This document shows, in pieces, positions 23,945 through 33,370 of a stretch of DNA of 64,000 nucleotides. Origin of the DNA: Bacteroidetes bacterium MedPE-SWsnd-G1 (GTDB lineage Bacteria; Bacteroidota; Bacteroidia; Flavobacteriales; Flavobacteriaceae). The translations under genes and the position numbers were made by a program. The DNA is taken from positions 23,303 to 87,302 of the forward strand of contig MPDD01000008.1 in NCBI GenBank assembly GCA_001874265.1, read 5' to 3'. The notes under the pieces are model-generated. The model was not told the DNA's origin. It was given only the letters and a program-made list of their open reading frames with translations, and did no database searches. How positions within the stretch are numbered: position 1 is the first letter of the stretch; each line of letters starts with the position of its first letter.

Positions 23945-25372
23945 TTACTCAATTCGAGTAGCTTCAAATCTCTGTACTTTAATACTTTGAGCCTTTCCCT
24001 CTTCAATGGTAAATGTAAAGTATTCACCGTCAGATTTATCAAAGAATATACTGTCTGATTCTGGAAAAATTATGATAGGGTCATCTAGGAAATCTGCTGA
24101 AACTTCAAGTGTATTATTTTTTATAATAATTTCTGAATCACCTAATTCAGGGAAATTATATTTACCTACGAATCTTTTAAGTTGCTTTTCTGTTTGAGTT
24201 TTAATAACTCTAGTTTTTGGATCTATTCCAGGTAAGTCGTATTCTTTAGCCAAACTTAAAAGAATTTCTTGAATAATGCTTCCATTATCTGAATTGACCA
24301 TTATTACAACAGCGACAGGATGTTCTTTCCAGGCAACAAGACGCGCCCTAAATCCTTCATCGGCACCACCATGGCCATATGTGTGTTCATTAACACCAGG
24401 GCCAAGGCCATGCCCATTCATTCCAGGAGTCAACATTTCATTAACGGTCTCGGTCTTTAACAATCCATCTAATTGTGATTGTTGTATTTTTTGAATTTCC
24501 TTAGCCCAAAGTATAAGTTGAGATGGAGTAGTCCAAAGACCGGCCGCTGCCGTTTCAGGATATATTGGCCATTTACCTTCTACTTCTTCGCCACTGGCTC
24601 TATAACCCGTTGCGGCCATAGAATGGTATTTTTGTGGTAAGGGATTTTCAAAAGTGCTCAATGTCATACCCATTGGGTCTAATACATTCGATTGCATTAT
24701 TTCTGCAAAGGGCTTTTCTTCAACATCGGTAATCATAAGTTGCATAATTGTATATCCTCCTCCAGAATACATCCAACTTTCACCTGGTTCTTTGTAAACT
24801 CGTACCGAATCCGTGTTTCCTTTACCATCCAAAACGTCTTCTACGCTAGGTATTGTATCTCCCTTGTCATATCCAGGAAACCCCCAAACAGTTAATCCAG
24901 CTGTATGATTTAAGATTCTACGAGTGGTTACTTTTTCTTTCTCTGTAAATGAATTCTCCGGTAGTTTCCAACTTGAGAGATAATTGTTAACATTTGAGTC
25001 TAAGTTTATCAACTTTTGTTCAGCAAGTTGATGTGCTCTTAATGCTGCTACTGGTTTACTGATAGATCCGGCAAGAAACATGGTTTCGCTGGTAACAGAA
25101 CGATTTTCTAAACTATCGGCCATTCCGTAGCCCTTTGCCCATTCAATTTCTCCATTATTTATAACGGCAATACTTACTCCAGGAATCCCTAACTCTTTTA
25201 ACCTTTCTTCAATATTATAGTTTGGTATACTATCTCCTTTAATTTGAAGATTTGGCTGTAGACCATTTTCTATTCTTGCTATCTTTTCAGTCAAAAGCGT
25301 ATTGTTTTTTTTAGTTTGTTGCGTACAACTAGCTAGAAGTAAAAAAAGGAGAATTGGTATAAATGTTTTCAT
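23945..25372 (-). CDS. serine hydrolase, beta-lactamase/class C family, lipoprotein
   Basis: 475 residues. A lipoprotein signal (LLFLLLASC, Cys16) precedes a beta-lactamase-fold domain: the SxxK motif is in LAGSISKPVAAL (near 99), the tyrosine motif in YSGGGYTIMQ (near 202), and the third motif in YGHGGADEG (near 332). A C-terminal beta domain (about 390-475) is typical of Bacteroidota members. These enzymes are periplasmic esterases or DD-peptidases; the substrate is unknown. Confidence 0.9.
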   Translation of the reverse strand: MKTFIPILLFLLLASCTQQTKKNNTLLTEKIARIENGLQPNLQIKGDSIPNYNIEERLKELGIPGVSIAVINNGEIEWAKGYGMADSLENRSVTSETMFLAGSISKPVAALRAHQLAEQKLINLDSNVNNYLSSWKLPENSFTEKEKVTTRRILNHTAGLTVWGFPGYDKGDTIPSVEDVLDGKGNTDSVRVYKEPGESWMYSGGGYTIMQLMITDVEEKPFAEIMQSNVLDPMGMTLSTFENPLPQKYHSMAATGYRASGEEVEGKWPIYPETAAAGLWTTPSQLILWAKEIQKIQQSQLDGLLKTETVNEMLTPGMNGHGLGPGVNEHTYGHGGADEGFRARLVAWKEHPVAVVIMVNSDNGSIIQEILLSLAKEYDLPGIDPKTRVIKTQTEKQLKRFVGKYNFPELGDSEIIIKNNTLEVSADFLDDPIIIFPESDSIFFDKSDGEYFTFTIEEGKAQSIKVQRFEATRIE

Positions 25373-25550
25373 ATTGAATGATTAAAGTGGATATCAGTAA
25401 AGTATTAGATTTGTTCGACTTGAAATCCTGAAAATTTTTAGCCTAGCAAAAATGTAAGTTGCATTGGCGTTACAATTTTTGTCTAAAGTTACTATTTTCA
25501 TTCTGTTACTACAATGAATTATGGCCTTAGTTAATCAATGGCTTTTAGTT

Positions 25551-26033
25551 TCATTCTGTATCATTTGGTTTTTCAGTTGATGTAACAGTTTCAATTTTCC
25601 ATTCATTTCCATACTTTTTATAAATGGCGGTCCAAGCAAAATGGGTCTCATCTTCAATAGTTGCTCCTGCCTGGTCTTTATAGGTAACTTTTACTATTTT
25701 ATCTACAATAGTATAGGCAAGCGTTCCATCCTTAGAAAATTTTATAATGGGCTTTGTAACGTCGTCCCATTTTACAAATTCGACTGATGAAAAATAACTA
25801 TTATATCTTGCTATTGTTTCACTTTTTTTAGGCTTTGAAATTATTCCTCTATTAACCGAAACAAAGTTTTCAGAAAGTTGATTGGCAAAAGAAATTGAGT
25901 CCTTGCCAAAATGATAATCACGCTGCGCGTTATGCAATTGCAAAATTGCCTTTGTTTCCTTGTCCTTGTCAAATTGTATTTGGTCAGTGCACGAAACAAA
26001 AGATATGACGACTAGTAAAATTAAATATTTCAT
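25551..26033 (-). CDS. NTF2-like (SnoaL-type) lipoprotein
   Basis: 160 residues from ATG 26033, which begins MKYLILLVVISFVSC (a lipoprotein signal). The extra 29 residues of the longer frame are not signal-like. The body looks like an NTF2-fold: LQLHNAQRDYHFGKDSISFA, then SENFVSVNRGIISKPKK and the terminal strands ETHFAWTAIYKKYGNEWKIE. Such proteins bind small molecules or have no enzymatic role. The function cannot be predicted. Confidence 0.7.
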   Translation of the reverse strand: MKYLILLVVISFVSCTDQIQFDKDKETKAILQLHNAQRDYHFGKDSISFANQLSENFVSVNRGIISKPKKSETIARYNSYFSSVEFVKWDDVTKPIIKFSKDGTLAYTIVDKIVKVTYKDQAGATIEDETHFAWTAIYKKYGNEWKIETVTSTEKPNDTE

Positions 26034-26186
26034 TTTTCTTTTTATTGATTTCAGAATGTTTTGCAGCGGTTTGTGTATGATTTGTGAGTTTAGAAATTCA
26101 TAGAACTTCAACCAAGACAAATCTGACGATTTAAAAGTAATTCTTTATCTTTTAATACTAATTCTAGCATAAATTATTACACATTG

Positions 26187-27083
26187 TTATCCACCGTATT
26201 TATTTTTCAAGTCTTGAATTAAATTTTTAAATACATATTCGTGCTCTTGTTCAATTCCAATTTTCTCTAACGGTTGCCAATAAATTCGAGGATACAATTC
26301 AGACGTGTAAGTTGTTATTCGTGTCATTTTGGTCTGTCCGTTTTCCAACTCGTCAAATAGATAAATTGCTTCCTTAAATCCCAACCATTTTCTACCAGTT
26401 AATTGGTAATCTATAACATCCATTTTAAGGATTTTCCCTTTTTCTAATTCCGTTATTTTTTCAACTATTAAACCTCCTTCAAAATAGCAAGTTCTAATTC
26501 CTCCCACTTTTTCCTCTTCAAGAATGCATTTTTGGGGAATAGGAAGATCTAGTTTCATTAAAAATGGCTTTTCAGCATTTAAAGTGTCAACAGACTTAAT
26601 CGTTTCATAAACTTCCATAGTCGAATAGGGAAGGATTATTTCCGACTTTATTTCAATAATATTATTGTTGTTTTTTGACAGTTCGGATTCTGTGATTCCA
26701 AATATTATGAATAGACAAAAAGGAAGAATAGAACTCTTGATTATATTTTCTTTTGTATCATTTTTTTGTTGCTTTTTCATTAAATACTTTATTAATGCCC
26801 CAAGTGCAACTGCTCCGATTATTAAAGGTAATGCCATTAAAATACAAACCATTCCTTCAAGCCCGCCAACTAAAAGTAAAAAGAAGAAGATAATTAGAGA
26901 TATAATTAGACCCCATAAACTGATTGCCTTAATAGTTGTTTTACCAAGAATATATCCAAGTGTAAAAGGTAAGAAAACAAAGAATGATAATCCATAACCA
27001 ATCAACTCATAATGAAGTAAAATAAAACCAAGTGATAAAAATGTTAAACTAATTATTATTGATGTTATCAATTCTTTTTTCAT
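26187..27083 (-). CDS. membrane protein with C-terminal SRPBCC-like domain
   Basis: 298 residues. Four to five N-terminal membrane helices (about 5-110 and 115-135) are followed by an SRPBCC-type lipid-binding domain: KSEIILPYSTMEVYETIKSV, KMDVIDYQLTGRKWLGFKEA and TKMTRITTYTSELYPRIYW are characteristic strands of that fold. I know no named family with this exact layout. It may be an inner-membrane protein that binds a hydrophobic ligand on one face. It is a single gene. Confidence 0.6.
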   Translation of the reverse strand: MKKELITSIIISLTFLSLGFILLHYELIGYGLSFFVFLPFTLGYILGKTTIKAISLWGLIISLIIFFFLLLVGGLEGMVCILMALPLIIGAVALGALIKYLMKKQQKNDTKENIIKSSILPFCLFIIFGITESELSKNNNNIIEIKSEIILPYSTMEVYETIKSVDTLNAEKPFLMKLDLPIPQKCILEEEKVGGIRTCYFEGGLIVEKITELEKGKILKMDVIDYQLTGRKWLGFKEAIYLFDELENGQTKMTRITTYTSELYPRIYWQPLEKIGIEQEHEYVFKNLIQDLKNKYGG

Positions 27084-27286
27084 ATGGTGGGTAGATATTG
27101 GCTATCATCAATAGTGATGATATATTTCTATTTGTTGAACGAATATAGTCTTTTTTAACTTTCAAAAACTACCAATTCATAGACTGAATGAACTTATCCA
27201 CATTTTTAGTTTATCAAGCTGTTCTCTCGTAATTTTAATGCATCAAAAAGCAAGATTTTATAAAAGGCCGCGGAGCACAAAAACAT

Positions 27287-28318
27287 GTGCAGAATCGTTT
27301 TTTACAGCATAGCCATGTAGTAGAAGATGAGTATTTAAACTATGCGCATATAGAGGGCGAGTTAGCCGAAAGTAATAAAACACAATACATAGAAATATTT
27401 CCCAAATCGATTCTGAATAAAGTAACGAGTACAGATATTGGTATGGCATACTCAATGAATCCATATCAGGGTTGTGAGCATGGATGTATTTATTGTTATG
27501 CAAGGAATTCGCACGAATATTATGGATATGATGCGGGATTAGATTTTGAAAAGAAAATTTTATTCAAACAAAATTCCGCCGAATTACTAGAAAAGAAAAT
27601 TACAAGCAAAAATTGGAAAGCGGAAAACATTATGTTTTCGGGCAATACAGATTGCTACCAACCCATAGAACGGAAACTAGAAATTACACGGTCTATGTTG
27701 CAAGTATTGTTAAAGTACAGACATCCGGTAAGTATCATTACAAAAAATAGTTTGGTCTTGCGCGATTTGGATATTTTAAAAGAAATGGCCGCCTTAAATT
27801 TGGTACACGTCGCCATTTCAATAACATCACTTTCTGAAGATACTAGACGGCTGTTAGAACCGAGAACATCGAGCATAAAACAACGATTAAAGACGGTGGA
27901 AGCGTTGTCTAAAAATGGCATTCCGGTTAATGTAATGATGGCACCAATAATTCCTGGTTTAAATAATCATGAAGTATTTAATATGGTTGAAATGGTGAGT
28001 AAATTTGGTGCAAAATCAGTGGCCTATACCATGGTACGATTAAATGGTACCATTGGCGAGGTGTTCACCGATTGGGCTAAAAAAACTTTACCGGATAGGG
28101 CTTCCAAAATTATCAATCAGATTAAAGAAGTGCATGGTGGATCTTTAAATGATTCTAGATTTGGAGTTAGAATGAAAGGGGAGGGTAAAATAGCAGAACA
28201 GGTAGCCTTGCAATTTAGATTGGCCAAGAAAAAATATTTAGCGGAGGTGTGTATGCCTCCGCTAAATTATGATTTGTTCGATAAATCTTTGGGCGATGCC
28301 CAAATGAAGTTGTTTTAA
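27287..28318 (+). CDS. PA0069-family radical SAM protein (5' end disturbed)
   Basis: 343 residues if read from the GTG at 27287. The radical SAM cluster motif is in CEHGCIYCYARN (Cys-x3-Cys-x2-Cys, near residue 63). The substrate-related HGGSLNDSRFGVRM and final MKLF are typical of the PA0069 family, whose function is unknown. In the same frame upstream of the GTG lies QDFIKGRGAQKHVQNRF, the conserved N-terminus of the family, but this frame is closed by a TAA at 27236 with no ATG. An ATG at 27238 is in the next frame. Removing one A from the A5 run at 27245-27249 would join them, so the start is probably frameshifted or misread. Confidence 0.85.
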   Translation: MQNRFLQHSHVVEDEYLNYAHIEGELAESNKTQYIEIFPKSILNKVTSTDIGMAYSMNPYQGCEHGCIYCYARNSHEYYGYDAGLDFEKKILFKQNSAELLEKKITSKNWKAENIMFSGNTDCYQPIERKLEITRSMLQVLLKYRHPVSIITKNSLVLRDLDILKEMAALNLVHVAISITSLSEDTRRLLEPRTSSIKQRLKTVEALSKNGIPVNVMMAPIIPGLNNHEVFNMVEMVSKFGAKSVAYTMVRLNGTIGEVFTDWAKKTLPDRASKIINQIKEVHGGSLNDSRFGVRMKGEGKIAEQVALQFRLAKKKYLAEVCMPPLNYDLFDKSLGDAQMKLF

Positions 28319-28403
28319 GTGTAATATTTATAACGTTGTCTGCAAGTGCGCTCAGTCCCTTACCTTACGACGAGAGATTCTTCTAGGGGCTCAGGATTAC
28401 AAC

Positions 28404-29597
28404 CTAAATAACGCCTAATTCTTTACCCACTTTTGTAAAGGCTGCAATGGCTTTATCTAAATGTTCTTTTGTATGTGCAGCAGATAACTGAACACGAATT
28501 CTCGCTTGTTCTCTTGGCACTACCGGAAAGAAAAATCCGATTACATAAATACCTTCATCTAACAATTTATTGGCCATCGTTTGCGATAACTTAGCATCAT
28601 ACAACATTACCGGAACAATGGCAGCATCTGCACCAACTAAATCAAATCCTGCTGCTTCCATGTTACTTCTAAAGTAATTGGTGTTTGCTTCTAATTTGTC
28701 ACGTAATGAAGTATCTCTTTCTAACATTTCAAAGACCTTTAAACTAGCACCAACAATTGCAGGCGCTAAAGAATTTGAAAATAAATAAGGTCTAGAACGC
28801 TGGCGTAACATATCAATTATTTCTTTTTTACCAGTTGTAAATCCGCCCATGGCACCACCTAAAGCTTTTCCAAAAGTTCCGGTAATAATATCAATACGAC
28901 CTAGTACGTTTTTCAACTCAATGGTTCCTCTTCCGGTTTTACCAATAAACCCAGAAGCATGGCATTCATCAACCATTACTAAGGCATCATACTTATCGGC
29001 CAAGTCACAAATTTTATCTAACTGTGCAACAATACCATCCATCGAAAACACGCCATCGGTAACAATAATTTTAAATCGGTGATTTTGTTTATTGGCTTCG
29101 ATTAATTGTGCTTCTAAGGCCTCCATATCATTATTTGCATAACGGTAGCGTGCCGCTTTGCACAAGCGAACACCGTCAATAATAGAAGCATGATTTAAAG
29201 AGTCTGAAATAATCGCATCTTCTTTGGTTAACAATGGCTCAAATACACCACCGTTGGCATCAAAAGCGGCCGCATAAAGAATCGTATCTTCACAATGGAA
29301 AAACTCAGCAACTTTTTCTTCTAATTGCTTATGGATGTCTTGTGTACCACAAATAAATCGAACAGAAGACATTCCGAACCCATGTGTGTCTAATGTATCT
29401 TTAGCAGCTTGAATAACCTCTTTGTTATTAGATAGCCCTAAATAGTTGTTTGCGCAAAAGTTAATTACTTCTTCTCCTGTAGAAACTTTTATAACGGCAT
29501 CTTGTGATGTGGTTATAATACGCTCTTTTTTATATAAACCAGCATCTTCTATGCCTTGTAGTTCTGTTTGTAAATGTTCTTTTATAGCTCCGTACAT
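28404..29597 (-). CDS. kbl: glycine C-acetyltransferase (2-amino-3-ketobutyrate CoA ligase)
   Basis: 397 residues, full length. A PLP-dependent enzyme of the alpha-oxoamine synthase group: [12 protein letters not shown] (about 46-57), [32 protein letters not shown], and the PLP lysine in [14 protein letters not shown] (about 240). It cleaves 2-amino-3-ketobutyrate with CoA to glycine and acetyl-CoA, the second step of threonine breakdown. It lies 12 bp after the threonine dehydrogenase gene, forming the kbl-tdh operon, divergent from an Lrp regulator. Confidence 0.97.
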   Translation of the reverse strand: MYGAIKEHLQTELQGIEDAGLYKKERIITTSQDAVIKVSTGEEVINFCANNYLGLSNNKEVIQAAKDTLDTHGFGMSSVRFICGTQDIHKQLEEKVAEFFHCEDTILYAAAFDANGGVFEPLLTKEDAIISDSLNHASIIDGVRLCKAARYRYANNDMEALEAQLIEANKQNHRFKIIVTDGVFSMDGIVAQLDKICDLADKYDALVMVDECHASGFIGKTGRGTIELKNVLGRIDIITGTFGKALGGAMGGFTTGKKEIIDMLRQRSRPYLFSNSLAPAIVGASLKVFEMLERDTSLRDKLEANTNYFRSNMEAAGFDLVGADAAIVPVMLYDAKLSQTMANKLLDEGIYVIGFFFPVVPREQARIRVQLSAAHTKEHLDKAIAAFTKVGKELGVI

Positions 29598-29609
29598 GTT
29601 AATGTATTT

Positions 29610-30566
29610 TTAGTAATTTAATGTTGAATATTGTTCTTTAAGTTTTTCTAGCATCACTTTTGTCATACCATCTAAGTCGTATTGTGGTTTCCAACCCCAA
29701 TCTATTCTTGCATCAGAATCATCAATGCTTCTTGGCCAATTAGCCGCAATTTCTTGTCGAAAATCTGGCGCATATGAAATCTTAAAGTTAGGAAGTATTT
29801 TTTGAATTGCTTGCGCAATTTCTTCGGGTGCAAAACTCATTCCGGCTAAGTTATAGGATGATCTTGTTTTTATACTTTCTTTTGGAGCATCCATTAATTC
29901 TATAGTGGCTCTTATGGCATCATCCATAAAAATCATAGGCAACATAGAATCTTTATTTAAGAAGCATGAAAAATCTTCTTCATTTACCGCTTTATGATAA
30001 ATATCTACAGCGTAATCCGTTGTTCCTCCACCAGGTAATGATTGATAGCCAATAATTCCAGGATAACGAATTGAGCGAATGTCCAACCCATAACGATTGA
30101 AATAATACTCTGACCAATTCTCTCCGGCCGATTTGCTAATTCCGTAAACGGTTGATGGATTTAAATAGGTTGATTGCGGCGTAGCATCTGCTGGTGCAGC
30201 ATCACCAAATACAGCAATAGAACTTGGATAAAACACTTTTTGAACACCGTTTTTTCTCGCAACCTCAAAAACGTTAAACATCGTTTTCATGTTTATTTCC
30301 CAGGTAAGCAGTGGATTTTCTTCTCCTTTTGCTGATAATATGGCAGCCAAATGATAAATTTGAGTAATTCCATATTGTTTAACAACGGCTTCAATTCTGT
30401 CGTAATTTGTGGCATCAATGACTTCAAAATGACCGATGAATTCTGTGTCTTCTCTTAAGTCAGAAGCGACGACATTTTCTATTCCAAATTTAAGTTGTAA
30501 TTCCTTTGTGAGCACAGAGCCAATTTGTCCTTTTGCTCCAATTATTAAGACGGTTTCAGACGACAT
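29610..30566 (-). CDS. tdh: L-threonine 3-dehydrogenase (SDR/epimerase-type)
   Basis: 318 residues. An extended short-chain dehydrogenase: Rossmann motif GAKGQIGSVLT (about 9-19), catalytic Ser in YPSSIAVFG and YxxxK in TVYGISKSAGE (about 140-150). Bacteroidota use this epimerase-like Tdh rather than the zinc enzyme to oxidise threonine to 2-amino-3-ketobutyrate. The product is handed to Kbl, encoded 12 bp downstream. Confidence 0.9.
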   Translation of the reverse strand: MSSETVLIIGAKGQIGSVLTKELQLKFGIENVVASDLREDTEFIGHFEVIDATNYDRIEAVVKQYGITQIYHLAAILSAKGEENPLLTWEINMKTMFNVFEVARKNGVQKVFYPSSIAVFGDAAPADATPQSTYLNPSTVYGISKSAGENWSEYYFNRYGLDIRSIRYPGIIGYQSLPGGGTTDYAVDIYHKAVNEEDFSCFLNKDSMLPMIFMDDAIRATIELMDAPKESIKTRSSYNLAGMSFAPEEIAQAIQKILPNFKISYAPDFRQEIAANWPRSIDDSDARIDWGWKPQYDLDGMTKVMLEKLKEQYSTLNY

Positions 30567-30736
30567 AGTAATAGATAATTTGAAAGTATAAATTTACGAC
30601 TCATTGAATTAATTCGACTATTTAAACTGTTAAATAGGGTAAATAAAGTATTTTATCCTTTTAAAATATTAATTTAAAGTTTTAACTACTTTTACCCTTT
30701 GAAAATATTTCATTTTAAAGAAATTTTAACTGCCTT

Positions 30737-31198
30737 ATGGAAGTATTAGATGACATTGATTTAAAAATTTTGAGGATTTTACAGAACGACTCGAAAAAAA
30801 CAACCAAAGAAATAGCCGATTTGATAAGCCTCTCCGCATCTCCTGTGCACGAGCGCATAAAAAAATTAGAGAAGAAGGGATATATTAAAAAGTACGTTGC
30901 GCTGTTAGACAAAAAGAAAATAAACAAGCCTATTACTGCTATATGTATGGTTACATTGCGTTACCATAACGAAGGGTTTATTGATAAATTCGAAAGACAA
31001 ATAAAGGCCCTTGGCGAAGTGCAGGAGTGTTATCATATGGCAGGTAAAGTAGATTTTTTCTTAAAGATAAATTTAGAAGGATTGGAATTGTATCACGATT
31101 TTGTTCGTTCTAAATTGTCAAAAATTGAGAATATTGGAATACTTGAAAGTTATTTCGTGTTAAAAGAAATTCACCATACAACAGGTTATTATATTTAG
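30737..31198 (+). CDS. Lrp/AsnC-family transcriptional regulator
   Basis: 153 residues. The N-terminal helix-turn-helix (DIDLKILRILQNDSKKTTKE, ADLISLSASPVHERIKKLEK) is followed by an RAM ligand-binding domain (YHMAGKVDFFLKINLEGL). Lrp proteins sense amino acids. Divergent from tdh-kbl across a 170-bp AT-rich gap, it probably controls threonine degradation. Confidence 0.92.
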   Translation: MEVLDDIDLKILRILQNDSKKTTKEIADLISLSASPVHERIKKLEKKGYIKKYVALLDKKKINKPITAICMVTLRYHNEGFIDKFERQIKALGEVQECYHMAGKVDFFLKINLEGLELYHDFVRSKLSKIENIGILESYFVLKEIHHTTGYYI

Positions 31199-31220
31199 TA
31201 CTTTTAAAAACAAAAAGTAG

Positions 31221-32135
31221 ATGGATTCACCCCATTTTCCAAACATCATATTATATGCCATTCCATTCTTTGCACTAACGGTTATCATTGAAGGATTGAT
31301 CATTGCTAAACATCGGCCTAAAAAATACAAAGTAAAGGACGCCTTTACTTCTATTGCTATGGGGCTTGGTAATGTTGCTATTGGTTTTATAAGTAAACTG
31401 GTAGTGCTTTTTGCGTTAATGTATGTGTATGAAAATTTCAGAGTATTTACAATTCCGGTTACTTGGTGGTCTTTTTTGTTGATTCTTTTTGCAGATGATT
31501 TTTCTTATTATTGGTCACATAGGATGGGGCATAGGAGTCGTTTCTTTTGGGCATCGCATGTAGTGCATCATTCTTCACAAGAATATAATTTAAGTACCGC
31601 TTTAAGGCAAACTTGGACCGGAGGGTTTTTCACTTTTGTTTTCTTTTTATGGATGGCCTTTATTGGATTTCATCCTGCAATGATTTTATTCCAAATGGGA
31701 ATTAGTTTATTGTATCAATATTGGATTCATACGGAGTTGATTGATAAAATGCCACGTTGGTTTGAAGGTATATTTAACACACCTTCACACCATAGAGTAC
31801 ATCATGGAAGTAATCCTTTGTATTTAGATAAAAACCATGCTGGTATATTTATTATTTGGGATAAAATGTTTGGTACTTTTCAGCCTGAATTAAAAGAAGA
31901 AAAAGTAATTTATGGCTTAACGACAAACATAAATACATACAATCCAATTTTAATTGCATTTAAAGAATGGGGTGCCTTATTAAAAGATGCCATTGCTTCA
32001 AAAACAACTCTTTTAAATCGATTTAAATATTTAAGCAAACCACCAGGGTGGAAACACGACGGAACAGGTATTTTATCGGAAGATTTATTAAAAGAATGGA
32101 AATCAAACCAAGCCCAAAATCATAAAAATGAATAA
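31221..32135 (+). CDS. sterol desaturase / fatty acid hydroxylase family protein
   Basis: 304 residues, with four or more membrane helices. The three histidine boxes of the di-iron hydroxylase superfamily are visible: HRMGHRSRFFWASHVVHHS near 99-117 gives HxxxH and HxxHH, and HRVHHGSNPLYLDKNH near 191-206 the third. It would hydroxylate or desaturate a lipid at the membrane. Starting 22 bp after the Lrp gene and overlapping the cyclophilin gene by 8 bp, it may be in an operon with both. Confidence 0.9.
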   Translation: MDSPHFPNIILYAIPFFALTVIIEGLIIAKHRPKKYKVKDAFTSIAMGLGNVAIGFISKLVVLFALMYVYENFRVFTIPVTWWSFLLILFADDFSYYWSHRMGHRSRFFWASHVVHHSSQEYNLSTALRQTWTGGFFTFVFFLWMAFIGFHPAMILFQMGISLLYQYWIHTELIDKMPRWFEGIFNTPSHHRVHHGSNPLYLDKNHAGIFIIWDKMFGTFQPELKEEKVIYGLTTNINTYNPILIAFKEWGALLKDAIASKTTLLNRFKYLSKPPGWKHDGTGILSEDLLKEWKSNQAQNHKNE

Positions 32136-32763
32136 AAGAATTTTAGCAGTAACGCTTTTAATAGGAGTAGTGTTAGCCTCATGTAGTGCTTATCAATTTA
32201 GAGAACGATGGACTAAAGAACAAGCCCCAGAAACTTTTAAAGCACGTTTTGAAACAACCCAAGGTAATTTTGATATCGAAGCCACAAGATCTTTATCGCC
32301 AAAGGCCGTAGATCGATTGTATCAATTAATAAGAAGAGATTATTATAAGAACGTTGCTATATATAGAGTTGTGCCAAATTTTGTTGCGCAATTTGGTATT
32401 TATAACGATTCGCTTTACAATGAAATGTGGGCTGAATATAAAATTCCGGATGAACCGGTGAAGCAGTCAAATGAATCCATGACCATAGCCTTTGCCAGAG
32501 GAGGAGTGGATACAAGAAGTACACAATTATATATAAATTTAAAAGATAATAAGCGACTAGATACCTTGCAATGGTCCGGAGTTACAGGTTTCCCTGTGAT
32601 TGCAAAAGTTGTAGAAGGAGAAGAGGTTGTTCGTAAATTTTATTCGGGATATGGTGAAGCGCCTGGTAAAGAACAAGGAGTAATACAATCAAAAGGAAAT
32701 GCATTTTTAAAAGAGAAATACCCGAAGTTAGATTATATAGAACAAGCGTATATTCTTAATTAA
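32128..32763 (+). CDS. cyclophilin-type peptidyl-prolyl isomerase lipoprotein
   Basis: 211 residues. A lipoprotein signal (LLIGVVLASC, Cys19) precedes a cyclophilin domain: ARFETTQGNFDIEATRSLSP, YYKNVAIYRVVPNFVAQFGI and a C-terminal GVTGFPVIAKVVEGEEVV. The catalytic Arg in YRVVPNF and Gln in AQFGI are conserved. It folds proteins in the periplasm or at the cell surface. It overlaps the previous gene by 8 bp. Confidence 0.9.
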   Translation: MNKRILAVTLLIGVVLASCSAYQFRERWTKEQAPETFKARFETTQGNFDIEATRSLSPKAVDRLYQLIRRDYYKNVAIYRVVPNFVAQFGIYNDSLYNEMWAEYKIPDEPVKQSNESMTIAFARGGVDTRSTQLYINLKDNKRLDTLQWSGVTGFPVIAKVVEGEEVVRKFYSGYGEAPGKEQGVIQSKGNAFLKEKYPKLDYIEQAYILN

Positions 32764-32847
32764 ATGAAATAAACCTGCTCAAATTTTAAGTGTTGATTTT
32801 TTAAATTTGATTTAGTATCTTTCAGTAAACTAAAAAAAATAATTGCT

Positions 32848-33357
32848 ATGTCTACAAATTCTTATCCAAGAAGATTTTCTCATATTGGTATTACAGTACC
32901 TAACATTACAAAAGCGGTTCAATTTTATGAAGAGGTAATGGGGTGGTATGTAATTATGCCCCCATCTAAAGTTCAAAAAGAAAGTGATACTGCTATAGGT
33001 GTAATGTGTATAGATGTTTTTGGAGAGGATTGGGAAACTTTTGAAATTGCTCATATGTCTACATCAGATGGTATTGGTATAGAGTTATTTTCGTTTCCAC
33101 AATCATTAAACACGAAACCTGAATTTAATCCGTTTAACTCAGGTCTTTTTCATTTTTGCGTCCAAGACCCAGACATTGAAGGTTTAACAGAGAAAATTGT
33201 GGCGTATGGCGGTAAACAGCGAATGCCAATTAGAGAATATTATCCAGGTGAAAAACCTTACAAAATGGTGTACGTAGAAGATCCATTTGGAGTTGTTTTT
33301 GAGATATATTCACACAGTTATGAATTGACATACTCTTCAGGAGCATATCAAGAATAA
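32848..33357 (+). CDS. VOC-family (glyoxalase/dioxygenase-like) protein
   Basis: 169 residues. Single-chain vicinal-oxygen-chelate fold: a His ligand in FSHIGITVPNITKAVQFYEE (His11 or so), another in LFHFCVQDPDIEGL near 98, and a Glu in DPFGVVFEIYSHS near 150. The arrangement resembles glyoxalase I and small-molecule dioxygenases, but the true substrate cannot be told. It is cytoplasmic. Confidence 0.85.
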   Translation: MSTNSYPRRFSHIGITVPNITKAVQFYEEVMGWYVIMPPSKVQKESDTAIGVMCIDVFGEDWETFEIAHMSTSDGIGIELFSFPQSLNTKPEFNPFNSGLFHFCVQDPDIEGLTEKIVAYGGKQRMPIREYYPGEKPYKMVYVEDPFGVVFEIYSHSYELTYSSGAYQE

Positions 33358-33370
33358 TTACGCTTTTTAT

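Noticed and set aside
27287..28318. Radical SAM gene as the sulfatase-maturing enzyme (anSME)
   Set aside because: The Cys motif is CxxxCxxC but the remaining sequence matches the PA0069 family and lacks the SPASM-type C-terminal cysteines expected for anSME.
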